Positions 22,426 through 34,291 of a stretch of DNA of 64,000 nucleotides are shown here, piece by piece. Every line of letters starts with the position of its first letter. Within the stretch, counting starts at the first letter, position 1. Below the pieces are notes generated by a model. That model was not told the origin of the DNA, did not search any database, and saw nothing but the letters and a program-made list of their open reading frames with translations. Source of the DNA: Wolfiporia cocos. Its lineage: Eukaryota > Basidiomycota > Agaricomycetes > Polyporales > Phaeolaceae. A program made the translations under genes and the position numbers. The DNA is taken from contig JACCLO010000021.1 in the NCBI GenBank assembly GCA_029448655.1, positions 269,041 through 333,040 of the forward strand, given 5' to 3'.

Positions 22426-25400
22426 TCACCAGTCGTAGTCAGGAACATCATCGCCCCACCCGTCGTCATCGTCCTCCAGAACCCGCAATTTCTTGATTGC
22501 CTGCTCTGCTGCAGTGAAGCGGACTTCTTCCTGGCTAGCCCTAGACCTATACTTCTCCGTGATCGTTACAACCTCTTCGTCGTCTAGGAGTACCGTGCAA
22601 GAGACATTCCCATCTGCTTTCTGCACATCGAGTTTCGCCTTCTTCTTCGGCTCTTGGGAATCCGCCCAAATAGTGAGGCGCGAGATTGGGTGCTGAACGT
22701 CCATTTCAATCCCGACGAGCCGCTCCATGATGTTGATGAAGCCCAGCTTCCACAGGACGGAGCGCACTGCGTCCAAGTTGCCCGATGAATCGATGAAGAC
22801 GGCGCCGAGCAGACTCTCCAGCATATCACTGACAAACTTGGGCGACTGCAGGCTAGTGAGCGCAGCCCAAGGATACATTGTTCCGTTCGCGAACGCCTCG
22901 TCGATGACTTGTCCGCTCCGCTCGTAGCGCGCAAACGCGACATTCTGGTCCTCGAGCACGCGCGAGCTTGAGTGCATCAGGCACTTGTAGAGATAGATCT
23001 TCTGCTTCTCAGATGTCACGAACACACCCTCCCCACGCGTCCACATCGGCATGTTCGCCTCCATGACGGTATACGTCCTCAGGCAGAGGTATGCAAGGAA
23101 GTGTGCATTGACAAGCGCTTCCTTGCGCATATGCATGTGCCCGGGTTTGTAGTTCTTGCCGGGAGCATGATAGAGGTAGTCCGTTACTATCATGTCTAAG
23201 GCACAATCACCCAGGAACTCCAACCGCTCGTAGGACATTGTGGCCAACTCGCCGTGGTAACTGGCGTGTGTAAGAGCCTGTATGAGGAGCGACTTGTGAA
23301 CAAAGCGATAGCCGAGCATATCTTCAACGAGGGACAACTGTTGCGGTGGATCCTCCAGATCCTCTACGCCTGCTAAAACTGATTCGATATGGGCGGGAAC
23401 TTTCTTCCAGGTCAGCCCAAGGCCGAACCTTGCGACGCAGTCGACTGCAAGGTCGAATCCGCCGTGTTCATAGGAGGCCCCTATCAAGGACTCGACGACG
23501 TCAGCCAACATCTTCGTGGATAGCGCCTGAGACTGTTTCTTTTTCTTCTGCTGTTCATCTTCATCATTCGTGTCAACCTGTGAGCTCGTAGGGGTTGGTT
23601 CAAAGAAACGACGAGGCCTCCATTTCCGAGGCACGAAGCGATCTCGGATAATCCATTGGTAGAGACTATGGGAGATTGCTTGTCTGGCCAGCTCAACGTT
23701 GGAAACGGCGTGATCTTTTCTCCTGGCCAAGTAACCTTCATGCCACAGGGGATGATCTGCAAAAAGCTGTATGCTAGTCACATACTTCAAAACCGTATCA
23801 CCTAACGTCTCCAACCGTTGGTAGTGGACTCGCTCCTGCGCTACGGGGGCGGTGATCGCTGTCGTGAGGAGGTTGAATGGAACTTGAGCCACGGTAGATT
23901 CCCTGAACAGTGACTCGCGGAGAGAGACAACCGTCAGAGTGTTTGCGAGAGACCTAAGAATGGAGGGTAGGAGCATGGCATATTGCACGTCATCTTTGGA
24001 AATCAGATCGATGATGGCGAATTGGGGAAGGATGTAATATGCTTCCTCATGTTGTAGCGCTTCAGTCAGCGACCCGAGAGGGATCCGAAAGTCTGCACGC
24101 TGAGGGAACGGCTTGACTTTAAGCAGCGGGTAGACGATACGGGCGTCCGGGAAGCCCTCGAATTCTTCTATAACGTCAGCTTCCTCCTCCGCAGAAAGAC
24201 GCTCATGCTGCCAGCCGACGAAACGCAGCGCCTTGCCAAACTTGTGGTTTGGGCGTACCAAGGCCAAGTCGTCGGGATAGTTGTATTGCTTACCCAACAC
24301 CTCGGCGTTCGCCCTACTCGCATTCTCCAACCGTCGAACCTCCTCCAACCGTCGAACCTCCATACGAGCGACGCGATCACCTTGCCACTGCCGTCTGCTG
24401 TTCCATGCGGGTTCATCCTTGCCCTCGCTTTCCGGCAGGAAGAGGTAGCCGTACGCAATTTCATCTGGGGTCATGAAGGCGCTGTGGAGGGACGCGAACA
24501 TGCGCCGCGTGTACTGTCGAGCGCGCTCAATGACGGCTGATTCTTGTTCAGTCGACTGGAGAGGTTGGATGTGGACCGTAAGCGGAGGTTGTCCGGGAAT
24601 GTGAAGGGTAGGCAGCTCCTCCTCTGTAAGATTGGGGATAGGATTACGAGTGAACATACGCAAGGCGGGAAGACCCTCGATGACAAGCTCCGTACGCCAC
24701 CAAAGTTCCTCGGCAGATTTAGGGGCCCAAGGATCCATTTGAACGGCGACCTGCTCCATGCCCGCCCGTTTCTCGATGTCCTCGAGAAGCTTCTTGACCT
24801 CTTCGCCACCGTCGGGTTCGATGGCGCTGGTCAACGGCAGTAAATAGTCATTCAGCAGTCCTGCTTTGTGCAGCTCAACGTAGGCTTTGAATGCTGCATG
24901 TTTCTGTGCCGCGCGTTTACTTTTGAATTCTCTCGGTACGGAGAAAGTGCGTAAACTGGAAGACCCTCATCAGTAGCCGTGCAGCATGTCATTGAGGGTA
25001 CTTACTGCTTTGGCACTGTTCGCGGTAGGACCACTGTCGCTCCCCATGGACCAGCATAAGTAAATGACCCTTGCCGTTGTGCATGCCAATCATCCGGGTA
25101 TTCGGGAGGGTCAAGCTCGTAGTACGCAAGCTGCCCGCTATAAGAAGAATTGGGTAGAATGCTGCAGAAGTGATTAAGGTGGCTGGTGACGGAATGCAAC
25201 GTGAGGATAGCTCTACAAAGCAATCTCAGTAACCTGGATGAACGTTAAAATGGAAGTACTGACCCTGTGGATGGCACCGTGTATTGAACCGTAGCGTCAT
25301 CTTCGTCGTCCTCGTCATCGAACAGCTGTGTGGATCTGTTCGGATCGGTGTACAACTCCATCATGCGTGCTTCCGCCGTCTCCCACTGCTGGATCAATTT

Positions 25401-27158
25401 TCGGTGTTCACTTTGATCATCGAACAGTAAAGTGAACCGACTGCGTTTTCGCCTGGCTCTGCCCCTGCTTTGGGCCCACGCGACAACGTTAGGAGGGGGA
25501 TCAAAGCGGATGACGCTGCCACAGGCTTGAATATCAATACCCTCCTCTGCAACTGCGGTAGACACAATGAGATTCTTGTCGCCACTCCTGAACTCGTCCA
25601 GTGTTTCTAGGTGCGAATCCTTGACCATGTCTCGGGTAATGTCCAGGAAGGAGTGTCGCCTTGCACTCGTCGAAGTGCCAAGGAGACAGCCAACCCTGAA
25701 TAGCTGTGCTGTTTCTGCCACTCGTGTAAGAACCTCCGCCAGTGCGATGACGGTATCTCGACGGGTGACAAATACGAGTCCGCTGTAAGACTCGCCGTCG
25801 GAACGAAATTCCTGCTCCTCTCCTACCAAGCAGTCCACCAGAGTCAAAACCTTTGAGGAGAGCCCCTTCCTGATCTCTTCCTGATCGTGCGACGCCTCGA
25901 TATAATTTACCTTCGCTAGGGTGTTGAGCAGGTATCTTTTCTCGCTTTCTTGCCAGGTAGACATGATGTTGTTGTACGGATTGGCCATGCGCTGGGCTTG
26001 CTCAATGACCCTCACGACATACCAGTCAGCGGCCCATGTCCCGAGGTCCATACAAATCTCTTGCGCGGCCCTAAGAAAGTCCCTCATTCCTCGATGACAG
26101 AATGTGTCCTGCTTGTCGATTGTCTTGGAAAGCTTCTGATCGATCCGTCTGCGCTGATCGCCAGGGGGCATTTTTGCAAGCTGTGCGCGCAGGGATCGTA
26201 CGTGAGGATCGTTTTCGATATTCAAGTTATCAACCACTAGTTTGAGAGAGCGACAGTTCCATGATGGCACGTTGTCGTAGAAGTACGGGGAAGCGGCATA
26301 GATGAGGTGTCTGAACACCGGTCTGTGCACATGTTGAGAGAGTTCTTCACGATTCAAGCGAGAAGATCGAATAGTGCAATCGAGATTCCGCTCAAGCGCT
26401 CTGCATAAGGCATGCGTCAGATGTATGATGGCAACGTGATATGAATCAAAGAAACGCACAGGAAAGAACTATCCACGTTGCCGCCATAGATAGGGCTAGC
26501 GGTGAGACCAAGAATCATGGGGCGCACCCTGCCGGGGTCGTTTGCAAAAGAGCGAGCGGGTAGGTTGAAGTAGAATTGTTGCATAATCATGTTGTACGGA
26601 TGCTTGGAGACTGCATGATGCGCCTCATCGAATATGAGTAGACCAATGTCACGTCCTAGATCAATATAGCTCTAGCAAAGACAAGATCAACAACAAGTCA
26701 GGGAAAGTGTCAAGGTTTTACGCACGTGTCCAAGGGCATCAAGGAGGACTTGAGGAGTCGAAACTATGATGCGATGCGTGCTCAAAACACGACGCCACAA
26801 ATTGGGATCCTTCCATTGATCAGGCTCTGATGCCCCAGATATGCTGCCAACTGAGACGGGAATGGCTTTCTTTATGACCTCACATTGCTGTTCAACTAGA
26901 GCGACCGTAGGAGCGAGAAACCATGAAACCTAATTTGTTCAGTGCAGTAATACAGATCACGCCATTCAAGTTCCAACATACCTTGTTTGGTGCACGCTCT
27001 GCTTCGAGCTTCATTCTCAGCACGGCAATGTGAGTTTTTCCAGACCCAGTATCAAGCGCAATAGTCAAATTCATGCGAAGACTTTCCTCGAGAAGTTCTT
27101 GTTGGTATCCGCGCGTGTGCATGACATCCGATGCTGTGGTCGCATTCTGATCGCCCAT
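22426..27158 (-). CDS. Dicer-like endoribonuclease
   Basis: Six exons join in phase to 1,495 residues: 27158-26982, 26929-26726, 26671-26460, 26400-25264, 25233-25006 and 24955-22426. It should cleave double-stranded RNA into small RNAs for silencing. Domains seen in order: SF2 helicase with P-loop TGSGKT (37-42), DEAH (142-145) and QSRGRAR (about 508-514); a dimerisation (DUF283-like) block near 570-660; RNase IIIa with RLETLGD (about 1033-1039) and ADVVESLIGA; RNase IIIb with ERLEFLGD (about 1229-1236) and SDMLESLLGA; and a C-terminal dsRBD-like end (EVRFTAAEQAIKKL). The acidic catalytic residues of both RNase III motifs are kept. I cannot recognise a PAZ domain between about 760 and 930; fungal Dicers often have a divergent one. 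A small repeat EVRRLEEVRRLE lies in that segment. Confidence 0.96.
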
Positions 27159-27661
27159 GGTAGCTTCTAACTGTGTGGCTGATAACAAACATCCCCGTGT
27201 CAACAAACGATGGGGAAACTGCAGCCAGTCAAGGATCGGAATAAGATCCCCAGATCAAGTTCGAGACCTTACGAACTGGTCTGGCGATCTTGACCGCACC
27301 CCGTTCCCTCAGAGCGCAGGTTCCAGAGGCGATCCGTACCGCTTGATGCCACCGGACCAATAGCATCAAGACTGCTCACCACTCACCAAAGTGGGACGGT
27401 ACGAGTTGACTAGGGAACGACGGCTGGCTTAGGTGCAAGTACACGAGGTAGAGCCGCAGAACAGCCGCCTTATAAGCCCAAGCCGCGGTGCCTTTGAGCA
27501 ACTCGAAAGCTGCGCAGATGATCAGATAGGCGCTGCGGTACAAGATTTATCTCTGACTCATGCAGCAGTACTAAGCTGTCATCAAGTCGACATTCGCAGC
27601 TGCGTCGCTGGCCAAGTCTCCGTGAAACACCTGAATAGAATATTAGTAGCCTACAGTGTAA
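27159..27661. other. Intergenic stretch between Dicer and tRNA-Gly
   Basis: About 0.5 kb upstream of Dicer (transcribed leftward) and of the tRNA gene (rightward). No gene or repeat is supported. Confidence 0.5.
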
Positions 27662-27739
27662 GCACTAATGGGGTAGTGGTAACCTGGGTCGTTGCCATTT
27701 GATTTCGACCCGCCGCGAGTTCGATTCTCGCTTAGTGCA
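27662..27739 (+). tRNA. tRNA-Gly(GCC) with a 7-base intron
   Basis: Folds as a tRNA: acceptor GCACTAA pairs with TTAGTGC; D-arm includes TGGGGTAGTGG, which also fits the A box; anticodon stem GGTCG/CGACC; T-arm GCGAG-TTCGATT-CTCGC, which fits the B box. The loop TTGCCA carries anticodon GCC and is followed by seven extra bases (TTTGATT), placed where eukaryotic tRNA introns sit, after position 37. Mature length would be 71 bases plus CCA. Confidence 0.93.
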
Positions 27740-27889
27740 TTTTGTCCCTGTTTTGTGTCACAACGCGCAGCTGATCGTGTCGCTCCATTTCACATGACCC
27801 CGAGCGCCAGAGTGGCGGTAACACTGCCCTGCCCCGACTCTACCTCGCTGTTAGCTGGCACCAAGCAAGCGCGTCCCTGGCACTTTCGG

Positions 27890-29582
27890 ATGTCGGACTC
27901 AATACCTCTGGCCCGACTACGCTCTCCCGTAGCATCGTCCTCACAGCCCAGCTACGTTCCCGTTTCCCCGACCCCAGATTCTCCTGAGCGCGAGGTGTTC
28001 CCGCATGTCACTTCCTTCGAGAGCATGGACGACGCGCACGTCAACCAAATCTATCCCTTATGGAGGAGACACGTATACATGCTGCTGGAACGGCCAACAT
28101 CCTCCCAGTCTGCATTCATTATTCACGTCGTGACCACATCCTTGATTGTCATTTCTGCTGTAGTAACTGTGCTGGAGACGATCCCGTCCTTCCATTCCAT
28201 CCCTCCTCAAGTGTGGTTTGGACTTGAGACTGCGCTTGTCGTCCTGTTTACTGTAGAATATATCGCGAGATGTGTTGCACACTCTGCAGGACTGTGGACA
28301 TTTCTGAGATGGTTTGGATGTAAGTCCGCTTGTCAGGGCACCAATGGAGGCTCAAATCTCATGCACATCACCCCTTCAGCATTTTTCGGTATAATCGACC
28401 TCTTGGGTATCCTGCCCTACTACATTGAAACAGCCTTGCGCCAGGACACCGTAGGTCCCGCGCCCTCTCCTGTCTGCTTGACTTGACGAGATACAGTCAG
28501 TTTTCTTCAGGTTCACAATCCTGCGCACATTTCGTTTACTGCGCGTCTTCCGGCCGTTCCGTTATAACAACACCATTCTCCTGTACGGGCTCCTGTCACG
28601 ACAAGATGGTTCTAGGATTAACAGCTTCTCTCTTCAGAACAATAGAAGTAATGTACCTCTCGTTCCGCCGCTCACAGCACGCGCTACTCGCTCTATCCTT
28701 CTTCGTTGCAATGGTCTTGGTCGTATTCAGTACACTGCTGTGCGCCAACCCGACTTTTGACGAGTATCCCACCAAAACTCACCACCTGCTACAGATATTT
28801 CGCCGAGCGCGGTACATGGGACGAAGTTCTTGGCACATTCATCAATTCAGACGGCGACCCGAGCCAATTTGCGGTACGCTTTCCAGATATTCATGCTCAA
28901 GATACAGCGCTCACAAGCCCACCGTTTTCAGTCCATCCCTGCAGCCGGATGGTACGTCCAGTTCAGTGCATTCAGATCGAATACCTCATAATGACATTCT
29001 ATACAGGTTCGTCATCGTGAGTGAGTGGCATTGGCACCGATCTGCGCGTTCTGCACCGTGCATCACGTATCAAAACTAACCGACGCACGCCACAAGCGAT
29101 CACAACGGTGGGCTACGGCGAGATCACCCCTCGTTCGTTCCTAGGACGTCTCATCACGCTCCCGCTGCTCGTCTTCGGGCTGCTCCTCATCGCCCTCCCG
29201 ACATTCGTCCTGGGCCGGGAATTCAGCATGGTTTGGGAGATGATGAAGGAAGACCAGGTGCGCGGCGCTGCCATTCTGGGTTCATTCTGTCGCTAAATGA
29301 TCGCTGATCTGGCAGGTGCTGCGGGACGAGGTCTTCAACGCTTCTGTACCCGACCCACTGTCCTCGCCAGTTCTGCTCGCGCGGCAGCGGTCTTTATCTA
29401 TGCAGTCGGCAGGCATGTGGAGAAATGGCAGAGACGAAGGTCGCATCAGCAACGATCAACATCCAGAAGTACGGGATCTACGCTCGCAAATAACGGAGCT
29501 GAAGGCTACGGTAGAAACTCAAGGGGTGTTACTTCAGAGGCTCGTCAGATTGTTGGAAGAGAAGGCGAAGGACACAATATGA
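27890..29582 (+). CDS. Voltage-gated potassium channel, 6-TM Kv type
   Basis: Nine exons join in phase to 409 residues: 27890-28319, 28380-28450, 28497-28582, 28638-28739, 28795-28873, 28932-28951, 29007-29020, 29097-29257 and 29316-29582. Six membrane segments are visible. The S4 sensor has Arg every third residue (ILRTFRLLRVFRPFR, about residues 175-189). The selectivity filter TTVGYGE (270-276) matches Kv channels exactly. The Ser/Pro-rich cytosolic N-terminus is about 60 residues long; the C-terminus ends in a heptad-like helix (LRSQITELKATVETQGVL) that could form a coiled coil for tetramer assembly. It would pass K+ across the plasma membrane or tonoplast. The exon with the first half of the filter is only 14 bases. 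The gene sits between two inward-facing tRNA-Gly genes. Confidence 0.94.
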
Positions 29583-29701
29583 GCACGAATGTCAATAGGA
29601 AGAACGAACGCTGGCTTGCGCAGTAGTACCATTGCATTGAAACAAAACAAAATGTCACGTACAATGAGCGCGACAAAATTGTTTCCACTGGCAAATCCCA
29701 G

Positions 29702-29779
29702 TGCACTAAGCGAGAATCGAACTCGCGGCGGGTCGAAATCAAGTGGCAACGACCCAGGTTACCACTACCCCATTAGTGC
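29702..29779 (-). tRNA. tRNA-Gly(GCC), second copy, inverted
   Basis: Identical to the tRNA at 27662-27739 except for one base inside the 7-base intron (CTTGATT instead of TTTGATT). Acceptor, D, anticodon and T stems are all intact, as are the A and B boxes. It lies on the minus strand, so the two genes point toward each other across the potassium channel gene. Similarity ends at the tRNA boundaries. Confidence 0.93.
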
Positions 29780-29873
29780 TTGTAAGCGCTGTACTCACAG
29801 ACTATATGTCAATACGCCGTCGTCTATATGGAGATTGTGGCCTGGAAAGCTGAACGATTGCGAAGTTGAAGCT

Positions 29874-31220
29874 ATGCCGCCAAAACGACATTCTGACCGC
29901 GCGCACAAGGTGTATCAACCCGGACGGAGACACTTTGAACTCATCCCCTCCGTGAGTAGGAGCAGTGGGCTTGACAAAGACGGCGACGCGTTAGTACACT
30001 CCCCAAGACGTGCTATATGAGATTCCGTGATTATGACATGGCCTAGCCGTACAGGCTGAGAGAACTTAAAGTCCAGGAGGAATACCGGGACTTCATCCAA
30101 CGAAAGGTGAGCGGGTTTTGCGGCACCTTGCGAGCTATGGACGATAACTGATTTCCCATCTGAAGCTCGAAGATTACTGGAAACGATACCCAGACTGGTT
30201 GTCCCATACAGAAGTCCAAAGACATGGAGAGGCAGAGCAGGAAAACATCCTGATTCTGTTTCGTGAGTCGTTTGCAGTTGTATAATCTTTACATCAAAAA
30301 GTGACTCGTTATCATGGCAGGCAAGCTGAGAGAAGGCCTCTTATCCACTAAGCGCAGCGATGCATTCGCAATTGAAGGTGAATACACTGTCTTTTCCGGG
30401 CTCACGTTCCACTCAAACATTAGGACAAGTCTACCAGACCTCATTGCATCTTTCGATCCTTTTTCGTTCGCCAAACCAAACCACGTCCATTCTCTCCCAC
30501 CTACTTCCTCTCCTCTTTGCCACAAAACCATCTACGGCGTCAGGGACCGTCCACTCAGCTCTACCGACGACGGTTTTATCCCTCGCTCACAATTTACTTG
30601 TGGGATACCCGTCTCAGAGCCGGTACTACGAACAGCTGCACTCGCTGCCGCAAGCGTTCTTCTCCCGCGACTCGGATGCGTACCGATGGCTCGAAGACCT
30701 CGCCCGGTGCACACGAACGCGGAACTACGCGAGACTGGACGCGTTGACGCGTCGCACGGCCTTCGAGCATCTCATCAGCAGAGACGAAGCCATGCGTAGC
30801 AGCGGCGCAGACGATAGTGCCACTTCTGCCAAGGGTGGGTCTCCAACAAACATGAAGCCCAAACCGGATCTGGCTCTCGAAGCGCTGTGCTCACTCGTTG
30901 AACAGTTGCGCGGAAAGGCGCGCGCGGCGTCCTGGCTTGTGATTCGGAGCGCGTATCGGGAGCTCCATTGCCCACCGCCCACAGCTCCCGACTTAGCAGA
31001 AGCAGGAGAAGGTACTCTGGCGGTCCCAGCAACTACGGAGTGGCTCTCTCGCTCGCTTACCCTAACTCCCATGTCGTCGGTCCCGCCGAGCACAGCAACG
31101 ATTGCGAAGCTCGTGGATGACTGGTTGGCAAGGAAGTGTGAGGAGGGAGAGGTGAAGCGAAAGGAAGGCACTGGAATGGAGGGAAGGTGGATTGTATGCA
31201 AGGTGCCGGTGAAGGCGTGA
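29874..31220 (+). CDS. Conserved-looking protein of unknown function
   Basis: Five exons join in phase to 362 residues: 29874-29951, 30047-30106, 30166-30262, 30321-30377 and 30424-31220. Consistent splice sites and phases argue for a real gene. The first 100 residues are charged and aromatic (YWKRYPDW); the large last exon is mainly helical with Leu-rich segments, interrupted by a Ser/Asp/Pro linker near residues 235-255. No catalytic motif, signal peptide or membrane helix is obvious. The all-helical C-terminal part loosely suggests a scaffold or PCI-like fold, but I do not recognise it and assign no function. It converges on the PPCDC gene, with about 220 bases between stops. Confidence 0.75.
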
Positions 31221-31437
31221 ATTAGTAAATCGATGTATCGATATTCTAACAAGAGAAGTGGCCCTGTACGATAGTCATGAACTGTATAAGTAAGATATCG
31301 ATATCGCGCATTGACAGGGACATGAGGCGAAGATAAGAGATCGGCTCGAATGCAGTGGCGTATTGGAAGCTCTGGGCTGAGATTCTAGAGACTGGCCTCG
31401 TCAATGCATGCATGAAACAGCTCATAATGGAGCATGA

Positions 31438-32315
31438 TCAGCCAAGTACACCGTTCTCTACTTGTTCGACCAGATGAAACCTGTTCACGACAATCTGCAC
31501 TATGTCCTTCCACTCTGTCATAGCACCAATACCTGTGTTAAGCAGCGAGTCGTTGTCTCGTCGATAACGTTTCAACGCAAAGCAAGGGGGAAACGCACCG
31601 ATGTCCCCACACGCGAGCATCTTGCCGATTGGGCCGACGACCTCGTACCCGATGACCTCATGCACGACGCGGAGGTGCTCGCTCGTGAGCGGATGTTCAT
31701 ACATTAGCGTGTTCATCGCCGGGAACACATATGTTGGTGTGGTTGGTGCAAGTGCACGCAGAAGCGATGTCTATGGACATGGGCGTAGATCAGCACAAAT
31801 ACTTGCCGTCGATGAAGGACTCTGCATACCGCTAGATTATCGCATATGCCTTGGGCGATCTTGGCGAGCGTGTTCGCGGAGCATGGCGCGATGAGGACAA
31901 CGTCTGCCCAGCGACGCAGCTCAATATGCAGGATAGGATCGGAGATCCTAAATCCTCCCTAGTGAACCATCAGCGATGCGTTATGAGAACTAAGGAGGAC
32001 ACTGACGTCTTCTGCCCATTCATCTTCATCCCGCCACACTCTCGCGCCGGCATGTTCGACGGCCTCCGCGTCAAAAAACGCTAGTGAGGGCTTAGTTGAG
32101 ACCACTTCAACTTTCACTTTCTGATACTAATGAAAGGGCCCTCAGTAAACTACGAGTCGGCGAATTATTCGAAGCAGGACACCGACGGACAATAGTTCAG
32201 ACACAATCAAAGGCGCTTTGATTGAGGCCACGCTGCCAGTTGTTATGAGCAAGACATGCGTGTAGCCTGCGACACGTTCCTGCTCAGCGACGAATGTCCG
32301 TTTGGGAACGGCCAT
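31438..32315 (-). CDS. PPCDC: Phosphopantothenoylcysteine decarboxylase (Hal3/CoaC type)
   Basis: Five exons join in phase to 212 residues: 32315-32187, 32120-32007, 31958-31830, 31770-31599 and 31532-31438. The flavoprotein decarboxylates 4'-phospho-N-pantothenoylcysteine to 4'-phosphopantetheine in coenzyme A synthesis, in the cytosol. Active-site elements are all present: LLITTGSVASIKAP for FMN binding, the catalytic His in ILHIELRRWAD (His92), the substrate-clamp PAMNTLM (141-147) and the reactive Cys in LACGDIG (Cys178). Length matches human and plant PPCDC (about 200), without the long acidic tail of yeast Sis2/Vhs3, so a simple homotrimeric enzyme is likely and a phosphatase-inhibitor role is not indicated. 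Confidence 0.95.
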
Positions 32316-32594
32316 GATGATGACAGATGGAATCAATGCACACGACACCACTTTCGGAGCGTCTCCACCGACATATGCATAAGCGCTCGCACCACTACGC
32401 AACACAACGTCAAGATCACCTGTAGTACGGTCGACAACAAATGCATTAATCGCGGAAAGTTGAAACAGCCAACACAACACGCAATTCACACAGCCAACAC
32501 AACATGGAGTTCACACAAAGACAAGACCAGCGCGAAGAACTCTAATCGACCAGCGATGAGCCATTTACTCAACATCGGCATCAGGACACCACGA

Positions 32595-34291
32595 TCACTC
32601 CTCCGTGCTCGCCACGGAGATGTTCGTCTTGTGCGCGGTGCCTTTTCCCTTGTCACTGTCCTGAGGCTGAGCAGAGTCCACGATGAATATAGGAATGTCG
32701 CCGGTAGGGGTGCGCAGCTGTTCCTCGTCTTCGTCTTCTGAATCTTCCTCTTGTTCTTGAGCCATACCGCTAGTTGCACCAGCGGAACGAGCAGAGGCAG
32801 ACGTATCGCCTTGCTGCGTAGATCCCGTTGACCCGTGATCTAACCGAGTGGAACCGGTACCAGCCCGCGATTCTGGAACACATCCGTCATTTCTCACCTC
32901 GCCTTGTGAGCCAAGTGGACTGCAAACCCTACCAGTATCGCAGGACCTTCCATCCTGGCTAGACGACGTCTCACCGCGATCTTCAGCGTCGCCCTCACGA
33001 GCGCGCACGCTCTTCTCAAACGACGCGCGGACCCGCTGCGCCAGCGCCGCTAAGTCGGCCGCGCGCGTCCTGTACGCAATCGGCGGCGGATAGCGCATCG
33101 CGTGCGGGTTCGCGCCGGCGCTGCCCAGAATAGATGTCGAGTGAGCCTGCAGAGACGGCAAGAACGACGACACCATAGCACCAGCGGCCGACGGGCTAAG
33201 GGCAGAGAAGTAACTTGAGGAGGTGTTCGGCGAGACCGGCATGGCGGGGCCTGTAGCTGAGGCATTTGTGGCTTCGAGGAGGAGCTGCGAGAGGTAGAGC
33301 ATGCTTGCGTGGTTGCTTTGCGAGGGGTCTGTCTGCAGAGGCACCAGAGGGAGTGTAGGCGCAGAAGGCGGCGTAGGCACAACAGAGACAAGACGATGAG
33401 TAGAGCTCCTTTGAGAATGGGCTTGAGCTTGAGCCTGAGCTTGAGCCTGAGCCTCTTGAGGAGGGGACGAGTTGCGGGCGTTTGCCTCAGAGCTGTAGGA
33501 GGTTTCGCAGGAATCAGGCGCGCGATGAGGGTCGGGGTTGTATGCACCAGGTTGAGGAGGACCAGCCGTAGGGAATGCATTCGGGATGTAACCAAGTGAG
33601 GGAGACCGGAAGAGCGGACGGAAGTCTAGAACATTTTCGTAACATGCAGGACCAGGAGTAGTCGGGTTCTCTACTTGAGCCTGAGGAGCACCAGAGCCAG
33701 AACGCAGAGGGACCGTGAAGGACGAGCCAGGCCTCCCGATTTGCACAGGGGGGTCTGTACTGAGGGCCAAGTACGACGTTGCAGGAAAGGCTGACCTGAG
33801 CACATATTGTCCGTCTTGATGCTGCTGGTTGTGGTCAGAGCCTTCATAGCCTGGGCCGCTGGCGGACATCCCGATGATCATTTCGGTATCAAGCGGGGTC
33901 GGTGGACGAGTCGAAGACGTCGACATGTCTTCTGCCGACCCATTGGACTTTCTTGCCCGACTACGGCGTTGTCGCTGGAGCCAGCCGCGGATCCACCTGT
34001 GTTCACTGCGAGCCAGCACCAATGAATCCAATAAGAAAGCAGAGCGTGAGCAAGATCATCGCAAGATAGTTAATTGACACACAGTCCTGTTTCCCTGGTG
34101 GTGATCGCAATGTCTTCCCTGGTCGCATTCTCGCCGACGCGGTTATACAGTTCGTGCAGAAGCTTCACTTGCCAGGGTGCCGCGACAACCCGCGCGCGAG
34201 GCGCACTGGGTGTGCTGTCGGTGCGAGCATTCATGTTGTCAGCTGAGTTGGTCCGTTCGTGTATCTTGGACTTGAGGCCTTGAGTCTTCAC
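32595..34291 (-). CDS. Atypical homeodomain protein
   Basis: Two exons (34291-34083 and 34005-32595) join in phase to 539 residues. Residues about 37-90 read as a homeodomain: PWQVKLLHELYNRVGENAT, then after the intron WIRGWLQRQRRSRARK. The Trp of helix 3 and following basic residues are kept, but the position of the almost invariant Asn51 is Arg, and Phe49 is Leu. The remaining 450 residues are Ser/Pro/Gln-rich with an (AQ)n run near residue 200, an acidic cluster (EQEEDSEDEDEEQ) near the C-terminus and no other domain. A nuclear transcription regulator is likely; sequence-specific DNA binding is less certain given the Asn51 loss. There is no paired HD gene or mitochondrial intermediate peptidase nearby, so this does not look like a mating-type locus. 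Confidence 0.84.
33421..33455 (-). repeat. Short coding repeat (Ala-Gln run)
   Basis: A degenerate 6-base repeat in the second exon of the homeodomain gene that encodes about eleven residues alternating Ala and Gln. It is prone to length change. Confidence 0.8.

Noticed and set aside
29534..29749. Frames beginning MPLDFDPPRVRFS (and MPFDFDPPRVRFS at 27692)
   Set aside because: Both are translations across the tRNA-Gly genes, which explains why they look alike.
32595..34291. Homeodomain gene as part of a mating-type (A/HD) locus
   Set aside because: Mating loci normally carry a divergent HD1-HD2 pair near a mitochondrial intermediate peptidase gene. Neither is present here.
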